Below, in pieces: positions 35,040 through 43,740 of a stretch of 64,000 bases of DNA. The position numbers were made by a program, and so were the translations under genes. Source of the stretch: JAALKW01 sp963974485 (lineage in GTDB: Bacteria > Pseudomonadota > Gammaproteobacteria > Legionellales > Legionellaceae); NCBI GenBank assembly GCA_963974485.1, contig CAXBBS010000007.1:1-64000 (forward strand), in the 5' to 3' direction. The stretch's first letter is position 1; each line of letters opens with the position of its first letter. The notes below the pieces were generated by a model. That model worked only from the letters and a program-made list of their open reading frames with translations, was not told where the DNA came from and ran no database searches.

Positions 35040-35975
35040 TTACCCCGTTCTTTTAACTACATTTGACTTAGGCATTGCTCCATGCGCACCGCCCAAACCT
35101 TGTTTGAAATAATCAAAGAAAGCGCTGCTTTGATCCAAAACCAGCATGCTATCTTTGTTCTTAAAACTTTCTTCATACGCTTGCAAGCTTCGATAAAAAT
35201 CAAAAAAGCTCTGATTTTTATCAAAAGCATCTGAATAAATGGCAGCGGCTTTAGCCTGCCCTAACGCACGTACTTGATTACCTTCACTTCGTGCCGTAGC
35301 GAGCGTTACCGTAACGGTCGCATCCGCAGCTGCTTGAATAGCTTCAGCTGCAGCTTGACCATCGGCGCGATGTCGGTTAGCAATTTTTTTCATGTCCGCA
35401 CGCATACGTTGATAAATGGCATTGCTTGTGTTCGCGGGCAATTCAATACCTTTGATACGTACGTCAACCACATGAACACCTAATTGACTGGCCTGTTTTT
35501 CGGCCTGTTCACGCAGCACGTCCATCACATCATCACGTCCACCAGAAACCACATCAGATATCGTACGGCGTCCAAATTGAGCCCGTAACGAAGTATTCAG
35601 CTGTTGCTCTAATAACGTTTCGGCTTTAAATGCATTCCCGCCGGTTGATTTAAAATAGCCGGCCAAATCCGAAATACGCCATTTGACATAATAATCGACA
35701 AGCACATCTTTCTTTTCTTTCGTCACGATGCGCGAAGATTTAATATCCAACGTTTGGATACGTGTATCAAAAATACGTACATTCTCAGTGAACGGCATCT
35801 TAAAATGTAATCCCGGCAAAAGTACTTTAGCTTGATCAGTCGATGAATCTTGAACTAACCGGCCGAGGCGTAACAAAATACCTTTTTCACCTTGGGTCAC
35901 AATAAACAGCGAGCTCATGAGTAATATCAACACAAAAAAGGCAATCACCATGCTTGTTAATTTGGTAGCTTTCAT
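35040..35975 (-). CDS. hflC: HflC, SPFH-family regulator of FtsH
   Basis: A 311-residue SPFH/band-7 protein. One N-terminal membrane segment (about residues 8-27) is followed by GEKGILLRLGRL, typical of HflC, and the SPFH domain; an Ala/Gln-rich helical stretch (GQAAAEAIQAAADATV) lies at about 203-240. HflC and HflK form a cage around the FtsH protease in the inner membrane, facing the periplasm. Its start overlaps the end of hflK by 4 bases (ATGA). Confidence 0.95.
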   Translation of the reverse strand: MKATKLTSMVIAFFVLILLMSSLFIVTQGEKGILLRLGRLVQDSSTDQAKVLLPGLHFKMPFTENVRIFDTRIQTLDIKSSRIVTKEKKDVLVDYYVKWRISDLAGYFKSTGGNAFKAETLLEQQLNTSLRAQFGRRTISDVVSGGRDDVMDVLREQAEKQASQLGVHVVDVRIKGIELPANTSNAIYQRMRADMKKIANRHRADGQAAAEAIQAAADATVTVTLATARSEGNQVRALGQAKAAAIYSDAFDKNQSFFDFYRSLQAYEESFKNKDSMLVLDQSSAFFDYFKQGLGGAHGAMPKSNVVKRTG

Positions 35976-37162
35976 GAATTTGTTCTCCCAAAACGCCCTG
36001 TCGGCCTTGTCGTCGTACGACCATCCAACACTCCCTGACCAACAGAGGGGTTATTTGACGCATCTTGTTGACTCATCACCACAACCTCTTCAGTCGTAGC
36101 AGGTCGTGCCGCACCACCAAGTTTATCAAGTGGTAAATACAGCAAATTCCCAGCCTTTCCATCAACAACAATCGTGCTACTACGACCGAGTACGCGCTGC
36201 ATGGTTTCTAAATACAAACGTTGCGACGTCACATGGGGTGCACGAAGGTACTCAGGAAGAAGCGCTAAAAACTCAGCGACATCACCTTTTGCACGCAAAA
36301 CAGCTTGTTCAGAGCCGGCTTTTGCCTCAGCGGTAATACGCTTCGCGTTTCCTTCTGCAATCGGCACCACACGCGCTTCATAAGCCCTCGCTTGTTCTTT
36401 AAAACGCTTTTCATCTTCTTGCGCTTTAATTGCATCATCGAATGCATCCTGAACATTTTCTGGCGCACGTGCCGGTTGTGGAGAAACGTTCACAACTTTA
36501 ATACCTGTTTTATAACTGGCTAAAATACTAATTAATGATTCTTGAACATTCGCTCCCCACAACTCACGACCTTCTGTAATAATTTGGTCGAGACTTGTCG
36601 TACCCACGACTTGACGCAGGGCACTTGAGGTAGCCTGCTTCAAGCTGTCAATCGGATCCGCCACGCTAAATAAATAATCCTCTAAATCTTCAATTCTGTA
36701 TTGAACCACCAAAGCCACTGAGACAAGATTTTCATCACGTGTAAGCATTTGTGCAGAATAGGAGTAATCCAAAATTCTATCAACATTCACAACAATTTTT
36801 GAGCTAATAATGCGTGGAATCCAATGCGGTCCTGCTCCAACCGTTCCAACATAGCGGCCAAAACGAAGAATAGCCGCCTCTTCTGCTGGATCAATAATAA
36901 AAATACCTGATAAAGCCCACAGAACAATCGCACCAAGCCCAAGTAAAATAAAAAGCAACGGGCCACCATCAGAAAGCCCTACGCCAGCACCGCCTCCTGA
37001 ACCGCCTTTTTTACGATTTGAAGAGCCGCCAGATTTTGACTTACCATTTGAAAATAATTTCTTCAGCTTGATTTGCAATTGCTTGAGTGCTTCGTCTAAA
37101 TCAGGTGGCTGATCTTTTGAACGCCACGGATCTTTACCATTATCAGGCTCATTCCATCCCAT
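35972..37162 (-). CDS. hflK: HflK, SPFH-family regulator of FtsH
   Basis: A 396-residue partner of HflC. MGWNEPDNGKDPW is the HflK start; a Gly/Lys-rich cytoplasmic part (about 40-65) precedes the membrane segment LLFILLGLGAIVLWALSG and the SPFH domain with AAILRFGRYVGTVGAGPHW. ATG at 37162 has GGAG seven bases ahead and is preferred to the frame start 12 bases earlier. First gene of the long leftward series (hflK-hflC-purA and the polysaccharide genes). No hfq or hflX is seen upstream; trmB lies there, transcribed the same way. Confidence 0.95.
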   Translation of the reverse strand: MGWNEPDNGKDPWRSKDQPPDLDEALKQLQIKLKKLFSNGKSKSGGSSNRKKGGSGGGAGVGLSDGGPLLFILLGLGAIVLWALSGIFIIDPAEEAAILRFGRYVGTVGAGPHWIPRIISSKIVVNVDRILDYSYSAQMLTRDENLVSVALVVQYRIEDLEDYLFSVADPIDSLKQATSSALRQVVGTTSLDQIITEGRELWGANVQESLISILASYKTGIKVVNVSPQPARAPENVQDAFDDAIKAQEDEKRFKEQARAYEARVVPIAEGNAKRITAEAKAGSEQAVLRAKGDVAEFLALLPEYLRAPHVTSQRLYLETMQRVLGRSSTIVVDGKAGNLLYLPLDKLGGAARPATTEEVVVMSQQDASNNPSVGQGVLDGRTTTRPTGRFGRTNS

Positions 37163-37236
37163 AACCAACTCCAAACATTGCCAAAAGAAAATAAAGTAGG
37201 ATTTTAGGGGGGTTCATGACGAGACGCAAGTGATTC

Positions 37237-37911
37237 CTAAATAATTCGTGTGAACATCAAATCCCAAGTTCCATGACCCAAGCGCTGTCCCCGAGCCTCA
37301 AACTTAGTCAATGGGCGCCTTTCGGGGCGTGGGAAAAACGAAGAATTGACATCTTTATTCGTTAACATCGATTCATTTGATAACACCTCAAGCATTTGAT
37401 TTGCATAATCTTCCCAATCGGTTGCACAGTGAACAAAACCACCGCTCTTAATCGCCTGAAGCAACACACGTACAAAATCAGTTTGAATTAAACGCCGCTT
37501 ATGATGACGTGCTTTATGCCATGGATCAGGAAAAAATATTTGTACACCATCAATACTTGCAGGACTTAAACACATGTTAAACACCTCCACCGCGTCATGA
37601 ACAACAACACGAACGTTTGTCAGACCTAAATCATGCAGATCAGCAACTAAGCTACCCACCCCTGCCCGATGCACTTCAATTCCTAAAAAATTAATATCCG
37701 GTCGTGCTTTGGCCATCTCAATCAACGACGCTCCCATACCAAAACCAATCTCAACGACCGTTTCAGCTTGACGTCCAAACGCTTCTGCTAAATCCCATAT
37801 CTGACCGTCCACAAGCAAAGCATAATCAGGAAGCCATAAATCGAGTGCTCGCGCCTGACGCGGGCTCAGACGCCCTGCGCGTAACGTGAAGCTTTTAATT
37901 GTACGAATCAT
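37237..37911 (-). CDS. trmB: tRNA (guanine-N7-)-methyltransferase
   Basis: A 224-residue TrmB, which methylates G46 of tRNA. VEIGFGMGASLIEMA binds SAM; FFPDPWHKARHHKRRL is the diagnostic family motif; the C-terminal TKFEARGQRLGHGTWDL is complete. ATG at 37911 follows AAGG; a GTG seven codons earlier is less likely. It lies 74 bases upstream of hflK on the same strand. Confidence 0.95.
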   Translation of the reverse strand: MIRTIKSFTLRAGRLSPRQARALDLWLPDYALLVDGQIWDLAEAFGRQAETVVEIGFGMGASLIEMAKARPDINFLGIEVHRAGVGSLVADLHDLGLTNVRVVVHDAVEVFNMCLSPASIDGVQIFFPDPWHKARHHKRRLIQTDFVRVLLQAIKSGGFVHCATDWEDYANQMLEVLSNESMLTNKDVNSSFFPRPERRPLTKFEARGQRLGHGTWDLMFTRII

Positions 37912-37996
37912 AATTTTAACCTTATTTAACACTTATTAATGCCGTATTTAAGACCATACCTCATGCGTTGTAAACAAAAATCAAAACATAAATTTA

Positions 37997-38025
37997 TTGC
38001 ATCGTGCCGTGTTATTTGGTATAAA
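37997..38025 (+). promoter_or_regulatory. sigma70 promoter of rpmB-rpmG
   Basis: TTGCAT (37997-38002), a 17-base spacer and TATAAA (38020-38025) form a good promoter, about 65 bases ahead of the L28 start codon. Confidence 0.7.
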
Positions 38026-38098
38026 ACGCATCTCATATTAGATTTAAACATTTTTGACGTTAGACAATAACGTTTAGAAAACAGTTTGGAGCAGCAAC

Positions 38099-38335
38099 AT
38101 GTCACGAATATGCCAAATCACAGGTAAGCGCCCTACAACAGGGAATAACGTATCGCATGCCAATAATAAAACAAAACGACGTTTTCTTCCTAACATTCAA
38201 AGGCACCGTATTTGGATTGAAGAAGAAGCTCGTTTTATTACATTAAAAATAAGCACCAAAGGTCTTCGTATTATCGATAAACTTGGTATCCAAACCGTGC
38301 TTGCTCGACTTCGCGCTAAAGGCGAAAAAGTTTAA
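38099..38335 (+). CDS. rpmB: 50S ribosomal protein L28
   Basis: A 78-residue L28: MSRICQITGKRPTTGNNVSHANNKTK start pattern and RRFLPNIQ are typical, the C-terminal helix LARLRAKGEKV is complete. GGAG lies eight bases before the ATG. Co-transcribed with rpmG 30 bases downstream, as in most bacteria. Confidence 0.97.
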   Translation: MSRICQITGKRPTTGNNVSHANNKTKRRFLPNIQRHRIWIEEEARFITLKISTKGLRIIDKLGIQTVLARLRAKGEKV

Positions 38336-38365
38336 ACCCATTTAGAATAAAAGAGGAACGCGACC

Positions 38366-38530
38366 ATGGCCGCTATCAGTATTAACGTAAAAATGGAATC
38401 AACGGCAGGTACAGGTGTATTTTATACCACCACTAAGAATCCACGTAATCATCCTGAAAAAATGGAACTTAAAAAATACGACTGGGTTGTTCGCAAACAT
38501 GTCATATTTAAAGAGAAAAAAGTAAAATAA
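38366..38530 (+). CDS. rpmG: 50S ribosomal protein L33
   Basis: A 54-residue L33 with the family core FYTTTKNPRNHPEKMELKKY and a basic C-terminus. No zinc-binding cysteines are present, so it is the zinc-free (C-minus) form, which works without zinc supply. AGAGGA precedes the ATG at 38366. A strong terminator follows 23 bases after the stop. Confidence 0.95.
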   Translation: MAAISINVKMESTAGTGVFYTTTKNPRNHPEKMELKKYDWVVRKHVIFKEKKVK

Positions 38531-38553
38531 TTATTTTATTTGTTTCTTATATA

Positions 38554-38580
38554 AAAAAACCCGCCGAAGCGGGTTTTTTT
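38554..38580. terminator. bidirectional Rho-independent terminator after rpmG
   Basis: ACCCGC and GCGGGT pair around CGAA, flanked by seven A on the left and seven T on the right, so it works for rpmG and for hpf, which reads from the other side. Confidence 0.92.
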
Positions 38581-38599
38581 ATATTTTTTATATACTCAA

Positions 38600-38950
38600 T
38601 CACTCAACCATACCATCCAGCTCATCGGGCAGATCGACATGATGAGTCACGCGAGGATCGGCGCGATGATCAGATATTTTTTCTTTGTGTTTAATCAACT
38701 GCCTATCAAGCTTACCCACCAAATCATCAATCGATGTATACATATTGTCTGATTCAGAGCTCGCATGCACATCACCGCGTGCTATATGCACCGTTGCATC
38801 AACAATTTGTCGAAGTTTTTCTACATTAAACGTCACATGAATACTTTTGATCCGATCAAAGTGCCGCTCTAACTTGCCCAGTTTTTCTTCCGTAAACGCT
38901 TTTAATGCTGGTGTAAGATCGACATGATGACCTGTAAAATTAATTTCCAT
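38600..38950 (-). CDS. hpf: ribosome hibernation-promoting factor, short form
   Basis: A 116-residue HPF/YfiA-type protein. MEINFTGHHVDLTPALKAF is the family start, with basic residues in KLGKLERHFDRIKS that contact 16S rRNA, and a short acidic tail. It pairs or silences 70S ribosomes in stationary phase. It lacks the C-terminal domain of long HPF. ATG at 38950 with AAGGAG upstream is chosen over a GTG three codons earlier. Divergent from the NPr-like gene; rpoN and ptsN, its common neighbours, are not present here. Confidence 0.92.
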   Translation of the reverse strand: MEINFTGHHVDLTPALKAFTEEKLGKLERHFDRIKSIHVTFNVEKLRQIVDATVHIARGDVHASSESDNMYTSIDDLVGKLDRQLIKHKEKISDHRADPRVTHHVDLPDELDGMVE

Positions 38951-39032
38951 GATAAACACTCCTTACAACGATTAGCTATGGATTAGCTATGAATGAATAA
39001 ATAACGTGCATAAATCCCTTACCTATACTTAT

Positions 39033-39060
39033 AGTGTAACGGATTTTTTCTGATTAGCAA
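39033..39060 (-). promoter_or_regulatory. candidate promoter of hpf
   Basis: On the minus strand TTGCTA (39060-39055) is followed after 16 bases by TACACT (39038-39033). On the plus strand the same region offers TATACT at 39024-39029 for the NPr-like gene, so promoters for the divergent pair may overlap. Confidence 0.4.
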
Positions 39061-39129
39061 TTGCCGCCCAACTGTTCATATATAAACCACCCTTGCTTTT
39101 ACTCAAGCGAGCATGATAGATTGAGCGCC

Positions 39130-39399
39130 ATGAAAGAAAATCAAATTAAAATTATCAATAAATTGGGCCTGCACGCACGCGCATCAGCTAAATTTGTCTC
39201 ACTGGCAGGTCGGTTCCAAAGCCAGATTGATGTCATCAAAGGCACGCAAAAAGTCAATGGGAAAAGCATCATGGGCGTCATGATGCTCGCTGCCAGTCAA
39301 AACAGTGAACTCACCCTACAGATTGATGGACCAGACGAAGAAAGCATGATGGAAGCTCTCACCACGCTCATCCATGAGCGATTTGGTGAAGCTGAGTAA
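39130..39399 (+). CDS. HPr-family phosphocarrier, NPr-like
   Basis: An 89-residue HPr-fold protein. The phosphorylated histidine is H15 in KLGLHARASAKFV; VNGKSIMGVMMLAAS is the second signature, with the serine that HPr kinase modifies in other bacteria. This motif is closest to NPr (PtsO) of the nitrogen-type PTS. The open frame extends back to 39061, but ATG at 39130 gives the normal length. It ends 3 bases before convergent pssA. No EI or EIIA gene is in the window. Confidence 0.9.
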   Translation: MKENQIKIINKLGLHARASAKFVSLAGRFQSQIDVIKGTQKVNGKSIMGVMMLAASQNSELTLQIDGPDEESMMEALTTLIHERFGEAE

Positions 39400-39402
39400 T
39401 CT

Positions 39403-40182
39403 TTATTTACTTTCTTGCGATTTAGACACACGAGCGCGCTTTCCTGGCGCTATGCTCCGACGTTTTACACGTGCTTTTTTTAAGCCTAACAGCGTATGCA
39501 GCGGCCCTGAAAGGGCATACCCTACAGAAGTCACAAACAACATAATGGCGGGTGATATCGCAATGGCTGCAAACACAAGTACAATCACGAGCACATGCAA
39601 AAAAGGAATTTTTCCTTTAAGATCAAGTTCTTTAAAACTATAATACCGCACATTACTGACCATCAGTGCCGCGACAGATAATAAAAACCCGATGGCAATC
39701 CAACCCGCCAAAAACCCTGCGCCACTTCCTGTATTGCAAACCCACACATACGATGCAACAACGGCTGCAGCCGCAGGGCATGCAAGGCCTTGAAAATAAC
39801 ATTTATCTGCAGTTTCGAGCTGTGTATTAAAACGTGCGAGCCTAAGCGCTACCGCAGCTGTATAAATAAACGCGGCAAGCCAACCCACTTTCCCCAAACT
39901 CCCTAACGCCCAGCTATACAACAAAACCGACGGCGCCACACCAAACGTCACCATATCCGATAAACTATCGTACTCCGCACCAAAATCACTTTGTGTATTG
40001 GTCATGCGCGCAATACGCCCATCCAACGCATCCATCACCATGCCGACAAAAATGGCCATGACAGCAATATCATATTGGCCTTTCAACGAGGCGATAATAG
40101 AATAAAATGCAGAAAATAAACTTGCCGTTGTAAATAAATTCGGTAGTAAATAAATGCCATTACGGCTATATTGTCGTTTCAT
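39403..40182 (-). CDS. pssA: CDP-diacylglycerol-serine O-phosphatidyltransferase
   Basis: A 259-residue membrane enzyme with the CDP-alcohol phosphotransferase motif D-G-x2-A-R-x8-G-x3-D-x3-D, seen as MDALDGRIARMT followed by SDFGAEYDSLSD, and about six membrane segments. MKRQYSRNGIYLLPNLFTTA is the usual start of the PssA type II group. It makes phosphatidylserine, precursor of phosphatidylethanolamine. The C-terminal tail is very basic (KKARVKRRSIAPGKRARVS). AAGG precedes the ATG. Confidence 0.92.
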   Translation of the reverse strand: MKRQYSRNGIYLLPNLFTTASLFSAFYSIIASLKGQYDIAVMAIFVGMVMDALDGRIARMTNTQSDFGAEYDSLSDMVTFGVAPSVLLYSWALGSLGKVGWLAAFIYTAAVALRLARFNTQLETADKCYFQGLACPAAAAVVASYVWVCNTGSGAGFLAGWIAIGFLLSVAALMVSNVRYYSFKELDLKGKIPFLHVLVIVLVFAAIAISPAIMLFVTSVGYALSGPLHTLLGLKKARVKRRSIAPGKRARVSKSQESK

Positions 40183-40281
40183 GATGGATACCTTAGTGAT
40201 GTCGTTTAATCATTCGATGTGGATTCTACCACAACACATGATGACGTGACTATGGACCACATGATACGATAGAATATACGG

Positions 40282-40290
40282 TGCTATAAT
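40282..40290 (+). promoter_or_regulatory. extended -10 promoter for the DUF3579 gene
   Basis: TG at 40282-40283 is followed by C and a perfect TATAAT at 40285-40290, 33 bases ahead of the ATG at 40323. No clear -35 box is seen, which suits an extended -10 promoter. Confidence 0.55.
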
Positions 40291-40322
40291 ACTAGACACA
40301 CTGACTTCATCCTGTGATTGCT

Positions 40323-40646
40323 ATGACCAAGCCGACAAACGACAACAATAATAAAAGCAACAACAAAAAAACCATTGTTATTGAGGGCGTAACCTCAGAA
40401 GGTGAAACGTTCCGACCCAGCGACTGGGCTGAGCGTATGAGCGGTGCGCTCGCAAGTTTTAAAAAAAGCCGCATTCATTATTCACCGATGCTACAACCCA
40501 GTATTAATCATGACGGCTATAAATGCGTATTGCTCGATCCTAAGCTTAAAGAATCAAGTCCCCATATGTACCAGTCTATTTTAGACTTTGCTAAAGCTAA
40601 CAACTTGAATATTTGTGACGAAGATGAACCACCTACCAATGCTTGA
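40323..40646 (+). CDS. DUF3579 family protein
   Basis: A 107-residue protein of the DUF3579 family, recognised by FRPSDWAERMSG, YSPMLQPSINHDGYKCVLLDPKL and the C-terminal LDFAKANNLNICDE. The N-terminal 20 residues are Asn/Lys-rich and disordered. The family is common in beta- and gammaproteobacteria; its function is not known. Its last 14 bases overlap the convergent IcmC-like gene. Confidence 0.85.
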   Translation: MTKPTNDNNNKSNNKKTIVIEGVTSEGETFRPSDWAERMSGALASFKKSRIHYSPMLQPSINHDGYKCVLLDPKLKESSPHMYQSILDFAKANNLNICDEDEPPTNA

Positions 40647-41172
40647 TATTATTCTTAACGGCTGCCATCACTGAAAAAAGATACGTCAACATAGCATTCA
40701 TCACCTCAAACGTTGATTCAAAATTCATCGCCAGAATCCCTGACAAAATAAACGTAAGACCTTTAGAGCCGTGCTGAACACCAGGCTCGCTAGCATGCAC
40801 AAGTAAAATAGCCCCTCGAAGAAACCACAGCACGCCTGCAGTTTGAATCAAAAACGTCATCATCGACATCACGGTCGTATCACTTGGATTTGAATACGCA
40901 AGAACATTTGCAGCGCCAAAAAATGTATTTGACAACACAGAAAACGATGACGGTAAAAAAATAAGTCCAACCCCAATGCCCATATAAGTCACAGGAACAA
41001 AGGGTTTTATTTGGGATGGCGACTGGTGCCCGGCATTCGCTATGGCTTTAAATTTAGTGAGCGCGGCTAAAACCAAGGCCAATCCCAAAACATACGAAAG
41101 CCCGGAGAGCATCGTCCGTATAGGCCCTAACGATGCATGAAGATTTTTGAGGATATTAATTAAATCAATCAT
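40633..41172 (-). CDS. IcmC/DotE/DotV-family Dot/Icm membrane protein
   Basis: A 179-residue inner-membrane protein with about four membrane segments (near 22-42, 61-82, 96-122 and 135-160). The C-terminal HGSKGLTFILSGILAMNFESTF and the central LIQTAGVLWFLRGAILLVHASE match the IcmC (DotE)/DotV group of type IVB secretion, small membrane components of unknown exact role. In Legionella these sit with other dot/icm genes; here it is alone between metabolic genes. Which of the paralogous members it is cannot be told by eye. It is divergent from the reductase gene. Confidence 0.7.
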   Translation of the reverse strand: MIDLINILKNLHASLGPIRTMLSGLSYVLGLALVLAALTKFKAIANAGHQSPSQIKPFVPVTYMGIGVGLIFLPSSFSVLSNTFFGAANVLAYSNPSDTTVMSMMTFLIQTAGVLWFLRGAILLVHASEPGVQHGSKGLTFILSGILAMNFESTFEVMNAMLTYLFSVMAAVKNNIKHW

Positions 41173-41333
41173 TCTAATGAATTCTCACGTTTAAACCTCA
41201 CTGCACCTGATGTAGATGTAAACCTAGGCCTTTTATAAATTTATAAATAATGCTAGATATTTAACACTTGCAATTTGATGGTTTTTAGTGCATATTGAAG
41301 ACCTTTATAAACCTTTCAAAAAAAGCACTTCTT

Positions 41334-42062
41334 ATGCAGGCTAACACCTTTGACATCACCTTGGAAGAGGCCTATATGCTCTCTTCCCAAGTAAAGCATT
41401 TTATATTTAAACCCACCACGCCTTTTGAATACACACCAGGGCATTTTATTACGTTTCATATTGAGAGCGATGAGAAAACATTGCGCCGCAGCTACAGCAT
41501 CGCCAATGCGCCCCGCGCCAACGGCCAGATTGAGCTTGCCGCAGGTTTTGTCGAGCATGGTCCTGGTACACAATTACTTTTTAATCTTAAACCTGGCGAT
41601 ACGCTCAAAACAACCGGGCCATTTGGCCGCTTGCTCTTAAAAGAAGACAATCCTAAACGCTATATTTTTCTTGCAACAAGCACCGGTATTACCCCTTATC
41701 GTGCCATGCTGCCTGAATTGACGAAGCGCTTAGAGCAGGATCCTGAACTCCATGTCGCGATTTTACAAGGCGTACAAACACGCGCCGATATTTTATATCA
41801 TGATGAATTTATTACCTGGGCTAACACATCACCTCGTGCTACCTATCGCGCTCAATTAAGCCGTGAAGACGCATCTCAATTAGGCGAATACGAACATGCC
41901 GGATATGTGCAAACAGCGTTCACAGATCTCCGCCCCAATCCCGAAGAAGACTTAGTTTACTTATGCGGAAATCCTGGTATGGTAGACAATGCATTTTCAG
42001 AGCTCAAAGAACGCGGGTTCGCAGTGCAGCGTATCGTGCGTGAAAAATATATTTCTCGCTAG
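41334..42062 (+). CDS. ferredoxin-NADP reductase family flavoprotein
   Basis: A 242-residue FAD/NAD(P) oxidoreductase. The FAD motif RRSYSIANAP (R-x-Y-S), the GPFGRLLL turn, NADP motif STGITPYRAMLPEL and the C-terminal YLCGNPGMVDNAF are in the usual order. No [2Fe-2S] domain is present, so it needs a separate ferredoxin or other partner. ATG at 41334 gives MQANTFDITLEEA; the frame can be extended to a TTG at 41295 but nothing supports it. The aldolase gene follows 41 bases later. Confidence 0.82.
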   Translation: MQANTFDITLEEAYMLSSQVKHFIFKPTTPFEYTPGHFITFHIESDEKTLRRSYSIANAPRANGQIELAAGFVEHGPGTQLLFNLKPGDTLKTTGPFGRLLLKEDNPKRYIFLATSTGITPYRAMLPELTKRLEQDPELHVAILQGVQTRADILYHDEFITWANTSPRATYRAQLSREDASQLGEYEHAGYVQTAFTDLRPNPEEDLVYLCGNPGMVDNAFSELKERGFAVQRIVREKYISR

Positions 42063-42103
42063 CATGTATATTATTTTGTTTTTGTTAAGGAGCGACACAC
42101 ACC

Positions 42104-43105
42104 ATGTATCATGACGAATTATCAAACACGATTGAGCACTTATCCCAAGCTGGAAAAGGCCTCTTAGCTGCCGACGAAAGTAACGGTACCATTGGGAAAC
42201 GCTTTGACACGATCGGTGTAGAAAACACCGAAGATAACCGTCGTGATTATCGCTTATTGCTTGCCACCACACCTGATCTTGAAGCATACGTCAGTGGTGT
42301 TATTTTATTCGCAGAAACCTTTAGCCATAAAAACGCTGACGGTGTATCTATTCCTGAAATTTTTGCTAAAAAAGGCATACTTCCTGGCATCAAAGTTGAC
42401 CAAGGACTGGTTGATCTTGCGAACACCGAAGGAGAAAAAACAACCGCCGGTCTCGATGGCTTAGAAGCTCGTTTACTTGAGTTTAAAAAGCAAGGCGCTA
42501 AATTTGCAAAATGGCGTAATGTCTACAGCATTTCAGATTTTACACCGAGTCTTATCGCGATAAAATCCGGTGCTGAAAACCTTGCTCGTTATGCTGCGGC
42601 CTGTCAAAACGTCGGTATTGTTCCTATTGTTGAGCCCGAAATTTTAATGGACGGCGACCACAGTATTGATCAATGCGCCGAAGCAAGTGAAGTGATTTTA
42701 CACGAAGTTTTTAATGCCTTATTTCTTCATCAAGTAGCCCTTGAGTGCATTATTTTAAAACCAAGCATGATCACATCCGGCAAAGATGTCACACCTTTTA
42801 GTACGCCTGAAGAAATAGCGGAATATACCTTGAGCGTATTTAGAAACCAAGTGCCTGCAGCGGTGCCGTCCATTAATTTTCTTTCCGGTGGACAAACACC
42901 TGAGCAATCAACCGTTCATTTAAATGCCATCAATAATTTTGGTGACCAACCGTGGATGCTGAGCTTCTCTTACGGACGAGCACTGCAAGAAGCTTGCCTT
43001 GCCGCCTGGGGTGGCCAAGCCGCACACATTCCAGCAGCTCAAGCCGCGTTACTCAAACATGCCGAAGCAAACAGTCAAGCAGCTTTAGGTGAGTACCAAG
43101 CATAA
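42104..43105 (+). CDS. class I fructose-bisphosphate aldolase
   Basis: A 333-residue eukaryote-type class I aldolase. The start LSQAGKGLLAADESNGTIGK, the acidic RDYRLLL region and the Schiff-base lysine in CIILKPSMITSG are conserved, with LSGGQTPEQ near the phosphate site. It cleaves fructose 1,6-bisphosphate without a metal; the C-terminus lacks the final tyrosine known from animal enzymes. AAGGAG lies 12 bases ahead of the ATG. An inverted repeat follows the gene. Confidence 0.93.
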   Translation: MYHDELSNTIEHLSQAGKGLLAADESNGTIGKRFDTIGVENTEDNRRDYRLLLATTPDLEAYVSGVILFAETFSHKNADGVSIPEIFAKKGILPGIKVDQGLVDLANTEGEKTTAGLDGLEARLLEFKKQGAKFAKWRNVYSISDFTPSLIAIKSGAENLARYAAACQNVGIVPIVEPEILMDGDHSIDQCAEASEVILHEVFNALFLHQVALECIILKPSMITSGKDVTPFSTPEEIAEYTLSVFRNQVPAAVPSINFLSGGQTPEQSTVHLNAINNFGDQPWMLSFSYGRALQEACLAAWGGQAAHIPAAQAALLKHAEANSQAALGEYQA

Positions 43106-43118
43106 TCGCGTTCCCCTC

Positions 43119-43163
43119 CATCTTGTCATGCCACATATATCTATCATGGGTCATGGCAAGATG
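43119..43163. repeat. inverted repeat after the aldolase gene
   Basis: CATCTTGTCATG (43119-43130) pairs with CATGGCAAGATG (43152-43163), one mismatch in twelve, around a 21-base loop. There is no T-run, so termination by it alone is doubtful; it may be an intergenic palindromic repeat of the genome. Confidence 0.5.
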
Positions 43164-43287
43164 AAGCTCTTCGAAAAGTAATAACTTGGGTCTAATCTAC
43201 TTCTAACATGCTGCTATCTTCTTATATATAGACAAGCACCAGATGTTCTGTCATAATGCATTTTTCTTGCTTGAAAAGTGTACTTTT

Positions 43288-43728
43288 GTGCGAAAAATTC
43301 TTGTTCTTAATGGCCCGAATCTGAACCTACTCGGTTTACGCGAACCTCTCGTATATGGCACACAAACATTAGACGGCCTGAACAAACAGCTGATCACAAA
43401 AGCACAAGCACACAATATAGCGCTTGAATGCCAACAACATCAGGCTGAATCCGCACTGATTGAAGCCATACATCAGGCTCATCATGACACCATCGATTTT
43501 ATTATTTTAAACCCAGCAGCATTTACACATACAAGCATTGCGCTTCGCGATGCAATGTTAGCCGTGAACATTCCCTTTATTGAAGTGCATATCAGTAATC
43601 CTTTATCACGAGAATCGTTTCGTCATACGTCGTATTTTTCAGACATTGCACGCGGCGTTATCACAGGCCTTGGCACCTACGGCTACCTTTTAGCCCTGGA
43701 TGCCATTATTCATGAATTGACACAGTGA
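43288..43728 (+). CDS. aroQ: 3-dehydroquinate dehydratase, type II
   Basis: A 146-residue type II dehydroquinase of the shikimate pathway. ILVLNGPNLNLLGLREP opens the protein; YG with the catalytic tyrosine (VYGTQTL), NPAAFTHTSIALRDA and EVHISNP follow. GTG at 43288 gives the normal length; the ATG at 43243 would add 15 residues of no family likeness. aroQ-accB-accC-prmA is a standard order in gammaproteobacteria. Confidence 0.93.
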   Translation: MRKILVLNGPNLNLLGLREPLVYGTQTLDGLNKQLITKAQAHNIALECQQHQAESALIEAIHQAHHDTIDFIILNPAAFTHTSIALRDAMLAVNIPFIEVHISNPLSRESFRHTSYFSDIARGVITGLGTYGYLLALDAIIHELTQ

Positions 43729-43740
43729 GACTTATGAACC

